Shown piece after piece: positions 7,477 to 14,347 of a stretch of DNA of 18,815 nucleotides. Numbering within the stretch: the stretch's first letter is position 1; the number at the start of each line of letters is the position of its first letter. This DNA comes from JBDNBY01 sp039767595 (lineage in GTDB: Bacteria > Pseudomonadota > Alphaproteobacteria > Rhodobacterales > Rhodobacteraceae), in assembly GCA_039767595.1 (NCBI GenBank), contig JBDNBY010000127.1, forward strand, positions 1 through 18,815, read 5' to 3'. A model generated the notes under the pieces. That model did no database searches. It saw nothing but the letters and a program-made list of their open reading frames with translations, and was not told the origin of the DNA. Both the position numbers and the translations under genes were made by a program.

Positions 7477-8750
7477 GCAGCGACCTTCGAGGGGTTTAAA
7501 ATTTCGATCACCATCGCGGCGGTCCACGTAAATTGGTCCCCGCCGCACGGCTCGCCCGTTATAGGATCATAATACTCGGCAAATCCACTATTTTCGATCA
7601 AACGCAAACTATCGTTATCAATTTTGCGGGCCATCGCCTCTTGGCCGGCAACATGGAGGCCATTGGCAATCATATAGTTCACGATCAACCAAACCGGCCC
7701 CCGCCAATAGCGTTTTGCATCAAACTGTGGGTCTTGGGGATCATGGCTGGCGACTAAATAAGTGCAATGTTTGGCTTGTTTTTCCAAAGTCGCGGCGATC
7801 GCAGCGGCACGCGCGTGCGGAATGGGGGCAAAGGCGGCCAACAGCCCGCCAATAGATGGGCTATCGAGGAGGCACTCAGACACACGGTCATAACATGTAT
7901 ACTGGCCCAGCGCCTCGTTCCACAAGCTGTCCAGCGCCGTGATCCCGCGCTCGAGCTGCGCCAAAGAGCTTTGGGCGATGTCCTCTTGGCCCAATGCCTT
8001 GGCCAAAGCCGCCACTTCTGCCACGGAGCGCAGCAAAATGCCGTTAAATCCAGGATCCACGATCTGAAAGGGCGAGGCATCATGCAATTTCGAATTATCC
8101 CAGTTCAAGTTGCGGAACGTTTGCACAAGCCAAATGTACCGCTCGTATTGCGCTTGGGTCGGGCGATGTTCGGGATTGGCGTGCTGCGTATCGCGGCGCA
8201 CAAACGGCGCGACGCCCTCAGTTGGCACGCGCGAGAACGCATCATCCCAATCCACCGAATTATCGCGGCCAGATTCCCACGGGTGAATAATCGCCACTAG
8301 ACCCGAAGCTTTGGGATCGCGATTGGCATAGAACCATTCGTGCCATTTGAACACTTTGGGCAACAGGGCCAGCGCACGTTGGGCGGCCGCCTTTTTGTTT
8401 TGGCTGCGCTCATAGAGGCTCTTGATCGCAAAGCCGGCCACCGCAGGCTGCGTTATCCCTGATGTGGGGATCGGACGGTTTGTGCCCCACACCCCGGGCC
8501 CAGGAAAATACCCATCATCCTCTTTGTGGAAAATGATATGGGGCACCATGCCATCATCCCATTGATGATCGAATAATGTTTCGATCTCTGTCCACGCGCG
8601 ATCTTCGTTCAAATGGCTTTGACCCAGAGCCGTCAGGCAGCTGTCCCAATTCCACTGAAATGGATAAAGGCCATGCGTCGGAACGGTATATGTCCCCAAA
8701 TCATTTGTCTTGAGGATATGGGCCGCTTTTTGAAGTAACGCTTGTGTCAT
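7473..8750 (-). CDS. GH63 glycosidase, probable mannosylglycerate/glucosylglycerate hydrolase
   Basis: A 425-residue (alpha/alpha)6-barrel glycoside hydrolase without signal peptide, so it acts in the cytoplasm. Family GH63 landmarks are: FQWNWDSCLTALG at 31-43; W..G..PHIIFH at 64-75; HPWESGRDNSVDWDD at 156-170, with Asp163 as the likely general acid; WRGPVWLIVNYMI at 349-361; and GFAEYYDPITGEPCGGDQFTWTAAM at 389-413, with Glu392 as the likely general base. Length and motifs fit the bacterial mannosylglycerate/glucosylglycerate hydrolases (Thermus, Rubrobacter, mycobacteria, about 420-450 residues), not the far longer eukaryotic glucosidase I. It would split 2-O-alpha-glycosyl-glycerate to hexose plus glycerate, and the two downstream genes consume exactly mannose and glycerate. 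GGAGGAG lies before the ATG, 12 bp after the ATPase stop. Assigning mannosyl over glucosyl rests on the neighbouring isomerase. Confidence 0.82.
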   Translation of the reverse strand: MTQALLQKAAHILKTNDLGTYTVPTHGLYPFQWNWDSCLTALGQSHLNEDRAWTEIETLFDHQWDDGMVPHIIFHKEDDGYFPGPGVWGTNRPIPTSGITQPAVAGFAIKSLYERSQNKKAAAQRALALLPKVFKWHEWFYANRDPKASGLVAIIHPWESGRDNSVDWDDAFSRVPTEGVAPFVRRDTQHANPEHRPTQAQYERYIWLVQTFRNLNWDNSKLHDASPFQIVDPGFNGILLRSVAEVAALAKALGQEDIAQSSLAQLERGITALDSLWNEALGQYTCYDRVSECLLDSPSIGGLLAAFAPIPHARAAAIAATLEKQAKHCTYLVASHDPQDPQFDAKRYWRGPVWLIVNYMIANGLHVAGQEAMARKIDNDSLRLIENSGFAEYYDPITGEPCGGDQFTWTAAMVIEILNPSKVAA

Positions 8751-8762
8751 CTTAAACTCCTC

Positions 8763-9809
8763 CTAGCCACGAATGGCGTGTGATGTGTTTGGATCGAACC
8801 ACCGAATGCGATCCAACTGCGGCGCAAGATGCACGATGTCCCCTGCGCGAATGGCCAGATCACTATCCAAAACGGCGCGAAATAGATTGCCCTCGACATC
8901 GCAGGTCACAAGCAAATGCGCGCCGAGCGGCTCGACCACTTTGGCCGTGGCGGTGATGCCCGTTTCCGATGGGGTCATGTCCTCGGGGCGGATGGCAAAT
9001 TCAATCGCGTCTTTGTCGCTATGCGGTCCGGCAAACCGGCATCCGGCCACCGTCCATTGCCCCCCTTCAGCGGCATGCGCCGGTAGGAAATTCATCGGCG
9101 GATTGCCAATAAAGCCCGCGACAAATTTCTCGGATGGGTTTCTGTACACTTCAACAGGGCTGGCATTTTGTGCAATGCGCCCTTGATGCATCACACTGAT
9201 GCGATCGGCCATCGACATCGCCTCGACTTGGTCATGCGTGACATAGATGGCAGTGGTTTTACTTTCGGCCAAAACGCCCTTGAGTTCTGCGCGCATTTCC
9301 ATCCGCAACAGAGCATCCAAATTCGATAGCGGCTCGTCCATTAATATCACGTCAGGCTCCATCGCGAGGGCGCGCGCCACGGCAACCCGTTGACGTTGCC
9401 CACCAGATAATTCGCCCGAATAGCGCGAGAGCAATTGTTCAATATGCATCAATTCAGCCGTGCGGCGCACGCGGCGATCCACCTCGGCATTGGGCAGCTT
9501 TTGCATCCGCAGGCCAAAGCCGATATTCTCAAACACCGTTAAATGGGGAAACACCGCATAGTTTTGAAACACCATCGCAATACCGCGATCTTTCGGCGAG
9601 AGGTGATCAATCCGCCGGCCGCCGATCCAAACTTCGCCCGATGAGGCCGTCTCCAACCCCGCAATGATCCGCAGCAGTGTGGATTTACCGCATCCAGATG
9701 CCCCAAGCAGGACCATGAACTCTTGATCATGGATCGTCAGGTTGATGTTATCCAACGCTTGGTAATTCCCAAAGGATTTTGCGATGTTTTTAATTTCGAT
9801 TTCAGCCAT
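8763..9809 (-). CDS. ABC transporter ATP-binding protein, MalK/UgpC type (CUT1)
   Basis: A 348-residue ATPase energising the sugar importer. Walker A GASGCGKST is at 36-44, the Q-loop FQNYAVFPHLTVFENI starts at 81 (Gln82), the signature ELSGGQRQRVAVARAL is at 133-148, Walker B VILMDEPLSNLD is at 154-165, and the switch histidine is His192 in YVTHDQVEAM. A C-terminal MalK-like regulatory/TOBE region covers about 235-348 (FAIRPEDM, then VVEPLGAHLLVTCDVEG). The segment NPPMNFLPA is the usual CUT1 hinge after FVAGFIG. The gene lies between the permeases (27-bp gap with an AGGACA site) and the hydrolase (12-bp gap). The transporter has its own ATPase, so it does not need a shared one. Confidence 0.9.
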   Translation of the reverse strand: MAEIEIKNIAKSFGNYQALDNINLTIHDQEFMVLLGASGCGKSTLLRIIAGLETASSGEVWIGGRRIDHLSPKDRGIAMVFQNYAVFPHLTVFENIGFGLRMQKLPNAEVDRRVRRTAELMHIEQLLSRYSGELSGGQRQRVAVARALAMEPDVILMDEPLSNLDALLRMEMRAELKGVLAESKTTAIYVTHDQVEAMSMADRISVMHQGRIAQNASPVEVYRNPSEKFVAGFIGNPPMNFLPAHAAEGGQWTVAGCRFAGPHSDKDAIEFAIRPEDMTPSETGITATAKVVEPLGAHLLVTCDVEGNLFRAVLDSDLAIRAGDIVHLAPQLDRIRWFDPNTSHAIRG

Positions 9810-9836
9810 GATAACTGTCCTAAACCCTTAAACTAA

Positions 9837-10658
9837 CTAGCGATTGGCAATGCCCCACATCGCGAAAAGATATTTGCGCACGGCAAAGATAAAAACCAAC
9901 GCCGGCACCACGAGGATGAACCCCCCTGCAAATTTCAAATGCAGCGGCGAGGTATCCAAATTCTGAAGCAAGAAGGCCGTCAGTGTCCGATTTTCGATGG
10001 TCAACACAGCAGCGGCAAAGACCTCATTCCATGATATAACAAAGGCAAAAATCGCCGATGCTGCAATCCCAGGAAGGATCAGCGGCAACACCACTTTGGT
10101 AAAGGCCGTGAACCGCGTGCAGCCCAATGTCCAAGCTGCCTCTTCTAACTCAATCGGAATGCCCGAAAACAACGAAAACGTGATCAACACGGAAAACGGC
10201 AAGGCCAAGGTCGTATGGATCAAGGCCAAGCCAAAGATCGTGTCGTCAATCCCCGTGCGAATAAACATCACCGCCAACGGCAATGCCAAAAGCGGCAGTG
10301 GAAAGGCGCGCGTCAGAAGGATCAAGAACCGAAAGGTTTCCTTGCCCCTAAACTCAAATCGCGACAGCGCATAGCCCGCGGGCGCCCCAAGGAGAATTGA
10401 CAACACCATAGTGATCGACGCCACGAAAATCGAGTTTTTCAGCGCGCTCAACATCCCTGCGAAATTGGCAAAAAACGTCAGGCTGCCGAGGTCGAACTCG
10501 GGCACAAATGATTTCGGAAAGGCATTCACCGCCTCGGGCGACGACAATGTATTGATCAGTAGAAAATACAGCGGCACCAACACCCATGCACATAGCAGGA
10601 CAACACCGCTCACGTAGACAAACCGACCCGCCGAATGAGATTGAGACGTCGCAGCCAT
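9837..10658 (-). CDS. ABC sugar transporter permease, MalG-type (CUT1)
   Basis: A 273-residue inner-membrane permease with about six helices. The cytoplasmic EAA loop that docks to the ATPase is plain: ELEEAAWTLGCTRFTAFTKVVLPLILPGI, near 167-200, followed by ISWNEVFAAAVLT. The first periplasmic stretch after helix 1 (PLYFLLINTLSSPEAVNAFP) and the APAGYALSRFEFRGKE block are typical of the MalG half. Its ATG shares one base with the stop of the preceding permease (TAATG at 10658), so the two membrane subunits are coupled. Substrate specificity cannot be read from the permease; a glycosylglycerate is inferred from the operon. Confidence 0.9.
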   Translation of the reverse strand: MAATSQSHSAGRFVYVSGVVLLCAWVLVPLYFLLINTLSSPEAVNAFPKSFVPEFDLGSLTFFANFAGMLSALKNSIFVASITMVLSILLGAPAGYALSRFEFRGKETFRFLILLTRAFPLPLLALPLAVMFIRTGIDDTIFGLALIHTTLALPFSVLITFSLFSGIPIELEEAAWTLGCTRFTAFTKVVLPLILPGIAASAIFAFVISWNEVFAAAVLTIENRTLTAFLLQNLDTSPLHLKFAGGFILVVPALVFIFAVRKYLFAMWGIANR

Positions 10659-11503
10659 TACACCGATGCTCCCTTTGGAACGCGCAAGACGCGCAAGATG
10701 ACCACGGTGGATGCGATGGAAATCCCAAGGATGATCAACGCAATCGCCGCAGCCGCGCCGCCATTGAGCAGCTCGAATTGATATTGATACGTCTCGCCCA
10801 TAAGCACGGGGAACAATGTGCCCCCCAAGGCCTGAACCACGGCGAACACTTCAAAGGCCAAGATCACGCGCAAGACCAATGCCGTTGACAAAGATGGACG
10901 CAACAGAGGCAAGGTGATCCGCGTAAACCGCTTCCACGGCCCTGCGCCAAAAACTTCGGCCGCCTCATAATATTCTTTGGGGATCAGACCAATTCCTGCG
11001 ACCAAAATAACAAGCATAATGGCCGTGGCGCGCCAAATCTCGGCCAATGCAATGGCGACAAATACAAGAGTTGGGGATTGATAGCTGATCAAATGCGTCG
11101 GACGATCAATCAATCCCATGCCCTGCATCATTGAATTGAGAAAGCCGGATTGCTCAAAAATCGCCAACCAAATGATGCCCGCAGCCAAATCTGAAATCCC
11201 AAGCGGGATCGTCCAGACATAAAGCACCATGTCGCGGCCCTTTTTCATATTGCTGACCATCGTGGCCATCAATAGCGCAAGAGCCAACTGCACTGGTACA
11301 ACGGCCGCCGCCAGAAGAAGGGTATTTTTAAACGACGTTGGAAATTTCCAATGGCTGGTCACTTTGGTGAAATTATCAAAGGTGAACCCTGCGCCTGTGG
11401 TGAAGGCTTGCTGTGCCACTAAAACAAATGGGTAGAGGAAAAAGATGCATAAAAACACTGTCACCGGAAGGATCAGAAGATAAGGCAGAGTCCGAGTGTG
11501 CAT
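10658..11503 (-). CDS. ABC sugar transporter permease, MalF-type (CUT1)
   Basis: A 281-residue inner-membrane permease, the partner of the MalG-type subunit. It starts MHTRTLPYLLILPVTVFLCI and has about six helices. The EAA loop EYYEAAEVFGAGPWKRFTRITLPLLRPSL is near 178-206. It is of the short type, without the large periplasmic P2 domain of E. coli MalF, as is usual for CUT1 permeases outside the maltose system. It lies 89 bp after the receptor gene, and that gap holds a 10-bp stem-loop, whereas it overlaps the next permease by one base. No strong Shine-Dalgarno was picked out before 11503, which would suit low expression relative to the receptor. Confidence 0.9.
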   Translation of the reverse strand: MHTRTLPYLLILPVTVFLCIFFLYPFVLVAQQAFTTGAGFTFDNFTKVTSHWKFPTSFKNTLLLAAAVVPVQLALALLMATMVSNMKKGRDMVLYVWTIPLGISDLAAGIIWLAIFEQSGFLNSMMQGMGLIDRPTHLISYQSPTLVFVAIALAEIWRATAIMLVILVAGIGLIPKEYYEAAEVFGAGPWKRFTRITLPLLRPSLSTALVLRVILAFEVFAVVQALGGTLFPVLMGETYQYQFELLNGGAAAAIALIILGISIASTVVILRVLRVPKGASV

Positions 11504-11552
11504 GGAATTGATCCACTTTCCAGTTTAACAAGATGCAAGAAGGATACAGAGA

Positions 11553-11581
11553 TCCTTAGGCCACATAAAGCGGCCTAAGGA
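11553..11581 (-). other. Stem-loop between the CUT1 receptor and permease genes
   Basis: A perfect 10-bp inverted repeat, TCCTTAGGCC (11553-11562) and GGCCTAAGGA (11572-11581), with a 9-nt loop, 11 bp after the receptor stop. On the transcribed strand it is followed by TCTCTGTATCC, so there is no U tract for classic termination. It more likely blocks 3' exonucleases and stabilises the receptor message. It is the second of three such hairpins in this window. Confidence 0.6.
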
Positions 11582-11592
11582 CAGATATTTAT

Positions 11593-12852
11593 TTACTCAA
11601 CAGGGCATGGGCCATCAGAGGCGGCATCTGGCGCCCAGCACGGCGCGCCGCTTTCATCCATGATCGCCTGAAGGCGGACCTTGTGCTCGTCCAAGACCAT
11701 ACGGATATCCTGACCACCCAAAACGATACGTTCAAATGTTTCGGTATACAGCTGGCTGAATTCGCCGCCCAACGACCCTAGACCCGCAGGTAGCAGCCCT
11801 GGGTTCGCATCCGCCGATCCGGACATTTTCGCAACGGCGCCGCCGGCCGCTTGAACCGCGGGTGGCAGATCGCCGGGCAACGCAACGTCCACAACTGGGA
11901 AGAAGTTCGTTGCACGCAATGTTGCGATTTGTGTCTCAGGCTTTAGCATGTGCTGCACCAACGCTTTGGCCGCATCCATGTCTGGTGCTGTGCGCGGAAT
12001 AGCGACCCCTGCAATCACAGGCATAAACCCGCGTCCGGTTGGGCCAGCGGGTGCTGGGAAGGCGACAAAATCATCTGGACGCTCATTGAACGCACCCGCA
12101 AGACGCGAGGTGTGATCAAAGGCGATCCACGCATCCCCGCTCAACAACTGCTCTTGCAAGAATGAGAAGTTTGTCGATGCTGGGTTTGTCACGGCCCAAA
12201 GCTCGCGCATTTTCTCCCACGCTGTCACCGCCGCATCAGAGGCAAACGTGCGCACGACACCGTCGGTGTATGAAGGGTAAAGATAGCCTTGGAAGAAGCG
12301 GTGCTTCAAACCTTTGGGGCCGGCAGGGAAACCAAATTTCGCCTCGCCTGTGGCCTCTTTGATATTGCCTGCCCAAGCGATCAATTGATCATAGGTCAAG
12401 GCATCGATATCGGCACCTTCGGGCAAATACGGCAGCGCCTCTTTGCTGGCGGCCATGATATAGCTGGCCTGCATCCAAGGGATATACTGCATATTGTCGG
12501 TACCAAGCATCGCAAGGCCGTTGAATGTATCAGACGCTGAGGCGCCCAGACCGTCCAAATCTACCAAATCCGCCGGATCCATCGCCGAGAAGTCACCATG
12601 GAGCGCGCCAAGAACGCCAATTGAACCAGAGTTCGCCTGCAGCTCAGCATTCAAACGCGTCAACCATGGGCCACCGTCGTTTGGTTGGTAATCGACATCC
12701 CCCGCACCAGCGAGAACTTGCTCGCGCATCGCCTGCGCCTCTTCGACGGGCTTGGCTTGCGTTGACCAAAAGAGCACATCCGCCGTTGCGGCTGTGGCCC
12801 CTATCATCAAGGCCAGAGCAGAGACTGCCCCAGTTAATCTTTTCATATTCAT
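11593..12852 (-). CDS. Extracellular solute-binding protein, family 1 (CUT1 receptor, probable glycosylglycerate)
   Basis: The 419-residue periplasmic receptor of the importer. The signal peptide is MNMKRLTGAVSALALMIGA and the likely cut is after TAATA, giving a mature start DVLFWSTQAKPVEEAQ. The body follows family 1: a first lobe with QPNDGGPWLTRLNAELQ, a hinge with LTYDQLIAWAGNIKEATG, GDAWIAFDHTSRLAGAFNERP, then the FPAPAGPTGRGFMPVIAGVAIPR strand. The C-terminus carries two cysteines (CWAPDAASDGPC) that could form a disulfide. GGGAGG lies 7 nt before the first ATG; a second in-frame ATG two codons later is possible. It is the first gene of the seven-gene operon and is preceded by the operator-promoter. 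The family is sure. The ligand is inferred from the hydrolase, isomerase and kinase downstream, and its binding pocket cannot be judged by eye. Confidence 0.88.
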   Translation of the reverse strand: MNMKRLTGAVSALALMIGATAATADVLFWSTQAKPVEEAQAMREQVLAGAGDVDYQPNDGGPWLTRLNAELQANSGSIGVLGALHGDFSAMDPADLVDLDGLGASASDTFNGLAMLGTDNMQYIPWMQASYIMAASKEALPYLPEGADIDALTYDQLIAWAGNIKEATGEAKFGFPAGPKGLKHRFFQGYLYPSYTDGVVRTFASDAAVTAWEKMRELWAVTNPASTNFSFLQEQLLSGDAWIAFDHTSRLAGAFNERPDDFVAFPAPAGPTGRGFMPVIAGVAIPRTAPDMDAAKALVQHMLKPETQIATLRATNFFPVVDVALPGDLPPAVQAAGGAVAKMSGSADANPGLLPAGLGSLGGEFSQLYTETFERIVLGGQDIRMVLDEHKVRLQAIMDESGAPCWAPDAASDGPCPVE

Positions 12853-12939
12853 TGTGTTTCCTCCCAGTTGAACCTTCGGCCTGTTGCACCGAATGGCGGA
12901 ACGCTTTGGCGACTCGCATTTGTGGCCGCTCTACTTTGA

Positions 12940-12969
12940 ATAATGGTATAACGTTATATCATTTGTAAA
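12940..12969 (-). promoter_or_regulatory. Promoter of the glycosylglycerate operon
   Basis: Minus strand: TTTACA (-35, 12964-12969), an 18-bp spacer, CATTAT (-10, 12940-12945). The match to consensus is moderate. It is AT-rich upstream (12970-13060), which may act as an UP-like element. The LacI operator fills the spacer. The leader to the receptor ATG is about 80 nt and holds a good GGGAGG site. Confidence 0.45.
12942..12963. promoter_or_regulatory. LacI-family operator (22-bp dyad)
   Basis: The core TATAACGTTATA (12947-12958) is a perfect 12-bp palindrome with a central CG, as is usual for LacI-family sites. It extends to 22 bp (AATGG core TCATT) with a single mismatched pair. It lies between the divergent receptor and lacI-type genes and between the -35 and -10 of the operon promoter, so bound repressor would block RNA polymerase directly. 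An exact copy of one half (CGTTATACC) recurs at 13059-13067 just before the regulator ATG. Confidence 0.75.
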
Positions 12970-13038
12970 GAAATTTTTAAAAAACTCAGCATAAATTTTT
13001 TTTAATCCTATATTTTTATTGATTTATTTCGTAAAATT

Positions 13039-13067
13039 TTGTAATTTTTTCAAAAGATCGTTATACC
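13039..13067 (+). promoter_or_regulatory. Candidate regulator promoter with half operator
   Basis: TTGTAA (13039-13044), a 17-bp spacer and TATACC (13062-13067) stand just before the regulator ATG at 13074. Transcription would start at or next to the ATG, a leaderless message, which agrees with the absence of a Shine-Dalgarno. The -10 lies inside CGTTATACC (13059-13067), the inverted copy of GGTATAACG at 12945-12953, so self-repression is plausible. The promoter match is moderate. Confidence 0.35.
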
Positions 13068-13073
13068 AGAATT

Positions 13074-14093
13074 ATGAAAATGCCCCAAAAACCAACATTG
13101 CAAACCGTCGCGAGCAAGGCCGGCGTCTCGATCGCCACGGTGAGCCAAGTGCTGCGAGGGACAGGGCGAATTTCGGCCAAAACGCAGAAAAAAGTCATGG
13201 ATGCCGTGAAGGCGTTGCAATATGTGCCCGACGGGCGCGCCGCCTCTATGCGGTCGGGTCAAACGCGCGAAATTGGGATGATCATTCACTTTTTGTCCAA
13301 CCCATTTAACGCCGAATTGATCTCGGGCGTCAGTGATACGCTTGAGAAAGACGACTACCTTGTCTCTGTCCTTGACTCCCAAGACGACGTGCATCGCCAA
13401 CGCCGCAACCTTGAGGCCTTTATCCGAAGCTCGCGCGGCGGTCTATTGTGGGTGCCTGCGGCGAACACTCCGCTTGAGACCCTCGATCTCCTCAAAACAC
13501 ACAGGCTCCCGGTCGTTACGTTTTTACGCGGCGCGTATGAGGGGCAATTTGATCATGTCGGTATTCAAAATGAAAATGCCACATTGGCGGCCACAGATCA
13601 CTTGATCAATCTCGGCCATTCAAAAATCGCGTATTTCGGTGGGATTGGATCCAGTGATACGCGCCTCAACCGTATTGATGGATATAAGAAATCGCTGCAA
13701 AATCACGGCCTGTCGTTCTCATTAATTTGGGACGCCAAAGATGACAAAGTCTCTGGCCTCAATGCCATGTTGCACCTACGCCAAGAGCACCCAGAGGTCA
13801 CTGCCATTGTGTGCAACGGTGATGTGGTTGCACTTGGCGCGTGTCACGCGCTGCGGCGTCTGGGGCAAATGCCGGGCAACGAGGTGTCTGTAATCGGCTT
13901 TGACGATATTCAAGACGCCTCGACAGCGACACCGCCCCTGTCCACCGTCGCCATTGAGCCGTATAATTTCGGTGTCAAACTAGCACAGGTTCTAATCCAT
14001 AGATTAAAGGAACCGGCCTCGCCAACGGCGACGACCCTCCTTCCCTACCACCTCAAGATCCGGGACACGGCACGGGCCGTGCGCAATGCGTAA
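13074..14093 (+). CDS. LacI-family transcriptional regulator of the glycosylglycerate operon
   Basis: A 339-residue repressor, normal length for LacI/GalR. The N-terminal helix-turn-helix is TLQTVASKAGVSIATVSQVL (8-27) and continues RGTGRISAKTQKKVMDAVKALQYVPDG. The hinge-helix region (about 50-62) reads VPDGRAASMRSG, where the usual N..AR.L becomes DGRAASM. The periplasmic-binding-like effector domain starts at TREIGMIIHFLSNPFNAEL (64-82) and shows the usual TDHLINLGHSKIAYFGG, then NGDVVALGACHALRRLG and VSVIGFDDI blocks. It is divergent from the seven-gene operon, with a fitting operator between, so it most likely represses that operon and is released by the glycosylglycerate or a product. 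The effector is inference. There is no Shine-Dalgarno; a second ATG two codons on (13080) is an alternative start. Confidence 0.88.
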   Translation: MKMPQKPTLQTVASKAGVSIATVSQVLRGTGRISAKTQKKVMDAVKALQYVPDGRAASMRSGQTREIGMIIHFLSNPFNAELISGVSDTLEKDDYLVSVLDSQDDVHRQRRNLEAFIRSSRGGLLWVPAANTPLETLDLLKTHRLPVVTFLRGAYEGQFDHVGIQNENATLAATDHLINLGHSKIAYFGGIGSSDTRLNRIDGYKKSLQNHGLSFSLIWDAKDDKVSGLNAMLHLRQEHPEVTAIVCNGDVVALGACHALRRLGQMPGNEVSVIGFDDIQDASTATPPLSTVAIEPYNFGVKLAQVLIHRLKEPASPTATTLLPYHLKIRDTARAVRNA

Positions 14094-14117
14094 GCCCGCC
14101 GGTGTGTGGCATTTTGT

Positions 14118-14146
14118 TTGACCACCTTCCCCCTTGGGCTAAGCTT
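14118..14146 (+). promoter_or_regulatory. Candidate promoter of the FMN riboswitch-ribH unit
   Basis: TTGACC (14118-14123), 16-17 bp of spacer, then TAAGCT/AAGCTT (14140-14146). The -35 is good (5/6) and the -10 is weak (3/6). Transcription would begin about at the first base of the riboswitch P1 stem (14151), which is the expected geometry. Confidence 0.4.
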
Positions 14147-14150
14147 TTCG

Positions 14151-14278
14151 CATTCTCAGGGCGGGGCGAAACTCCCCACCGGCGGTCATAGCCCGCGAGC
14201 GCCATCTTTGTTTAGATGGGTCAGCAGACACCGGTGAAATTCCGGGGCCGACGGTCATAGTCCGGATGGTAGAGAATG
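14151..14278 (+). ncRNA. FMN riboswitch (RFN element)
   Basis: A complete flavin mononucleotide aptamer. The closing stem P1 pairs CATTCTC (14151-14157) with GAGAATG (14272-14278). Conserved blocks appear in order: AGGGCGGGGCGAAACTCCCC, ACCGGCGGT, a variable arm (14190-14220), GGTCAGCAGACACCGGTGAA, TTCCGGGGCCGACGGTCATA, GTCCGGATGGTAGAG. It precedes ribH on the same strand. Bound FMN should lower ribH expression, closing a feedback loop on riboflavin synthesis. Confidence 0.96.
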
Positions 14279-14281
14279 GAG

Positions 14282-14307
14282 CAGCCAGGCGCATGTCTGG
14301 TTGTTTT
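14282..14307 (+). terminator. Possible riboswitch expression-platform hairpin
   Basis: Four bases after P1, CAGCCAG (14282-14288) can pair with CTGGTTG (14297-14303), with one G-U pair and an 8-nt loop, followed by TTTT. This may be a short intrinsic terminator used when FMN is bound. The U tract is short, so control at translation is also possible; the ribH Shine-Dalgarno AAAGGA (14333-14338) is 26 nt further on. Moderate support. Confidence 0.4.
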
Positions 14308-14347
14308 GACGCTCTGGGATTCTGTCGTTTAGAAAGGACTTAGAGAA

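Noticed and set aside
7477..7548. N-terminal extension of the lyxose/mannose isomerase by 24 residues
   Set aside because: It lies wholly inside the hydrolase gene. The family starts at MKRS, and that start gives the ATGA coupling overlap.
7767..8300. A 177-residue plus-strand open frame
   Set aside because: Opposite the GH63 gene, whose motifs are continuous through this stretch; no ribosome site or family features.
12964..13060. AT-rich tract as a possible origin or phage/IS remnant
   Set aside because: No repeats, DnaA-box clusters or ends of mobile elements seen; it fits a divergent promoter region.
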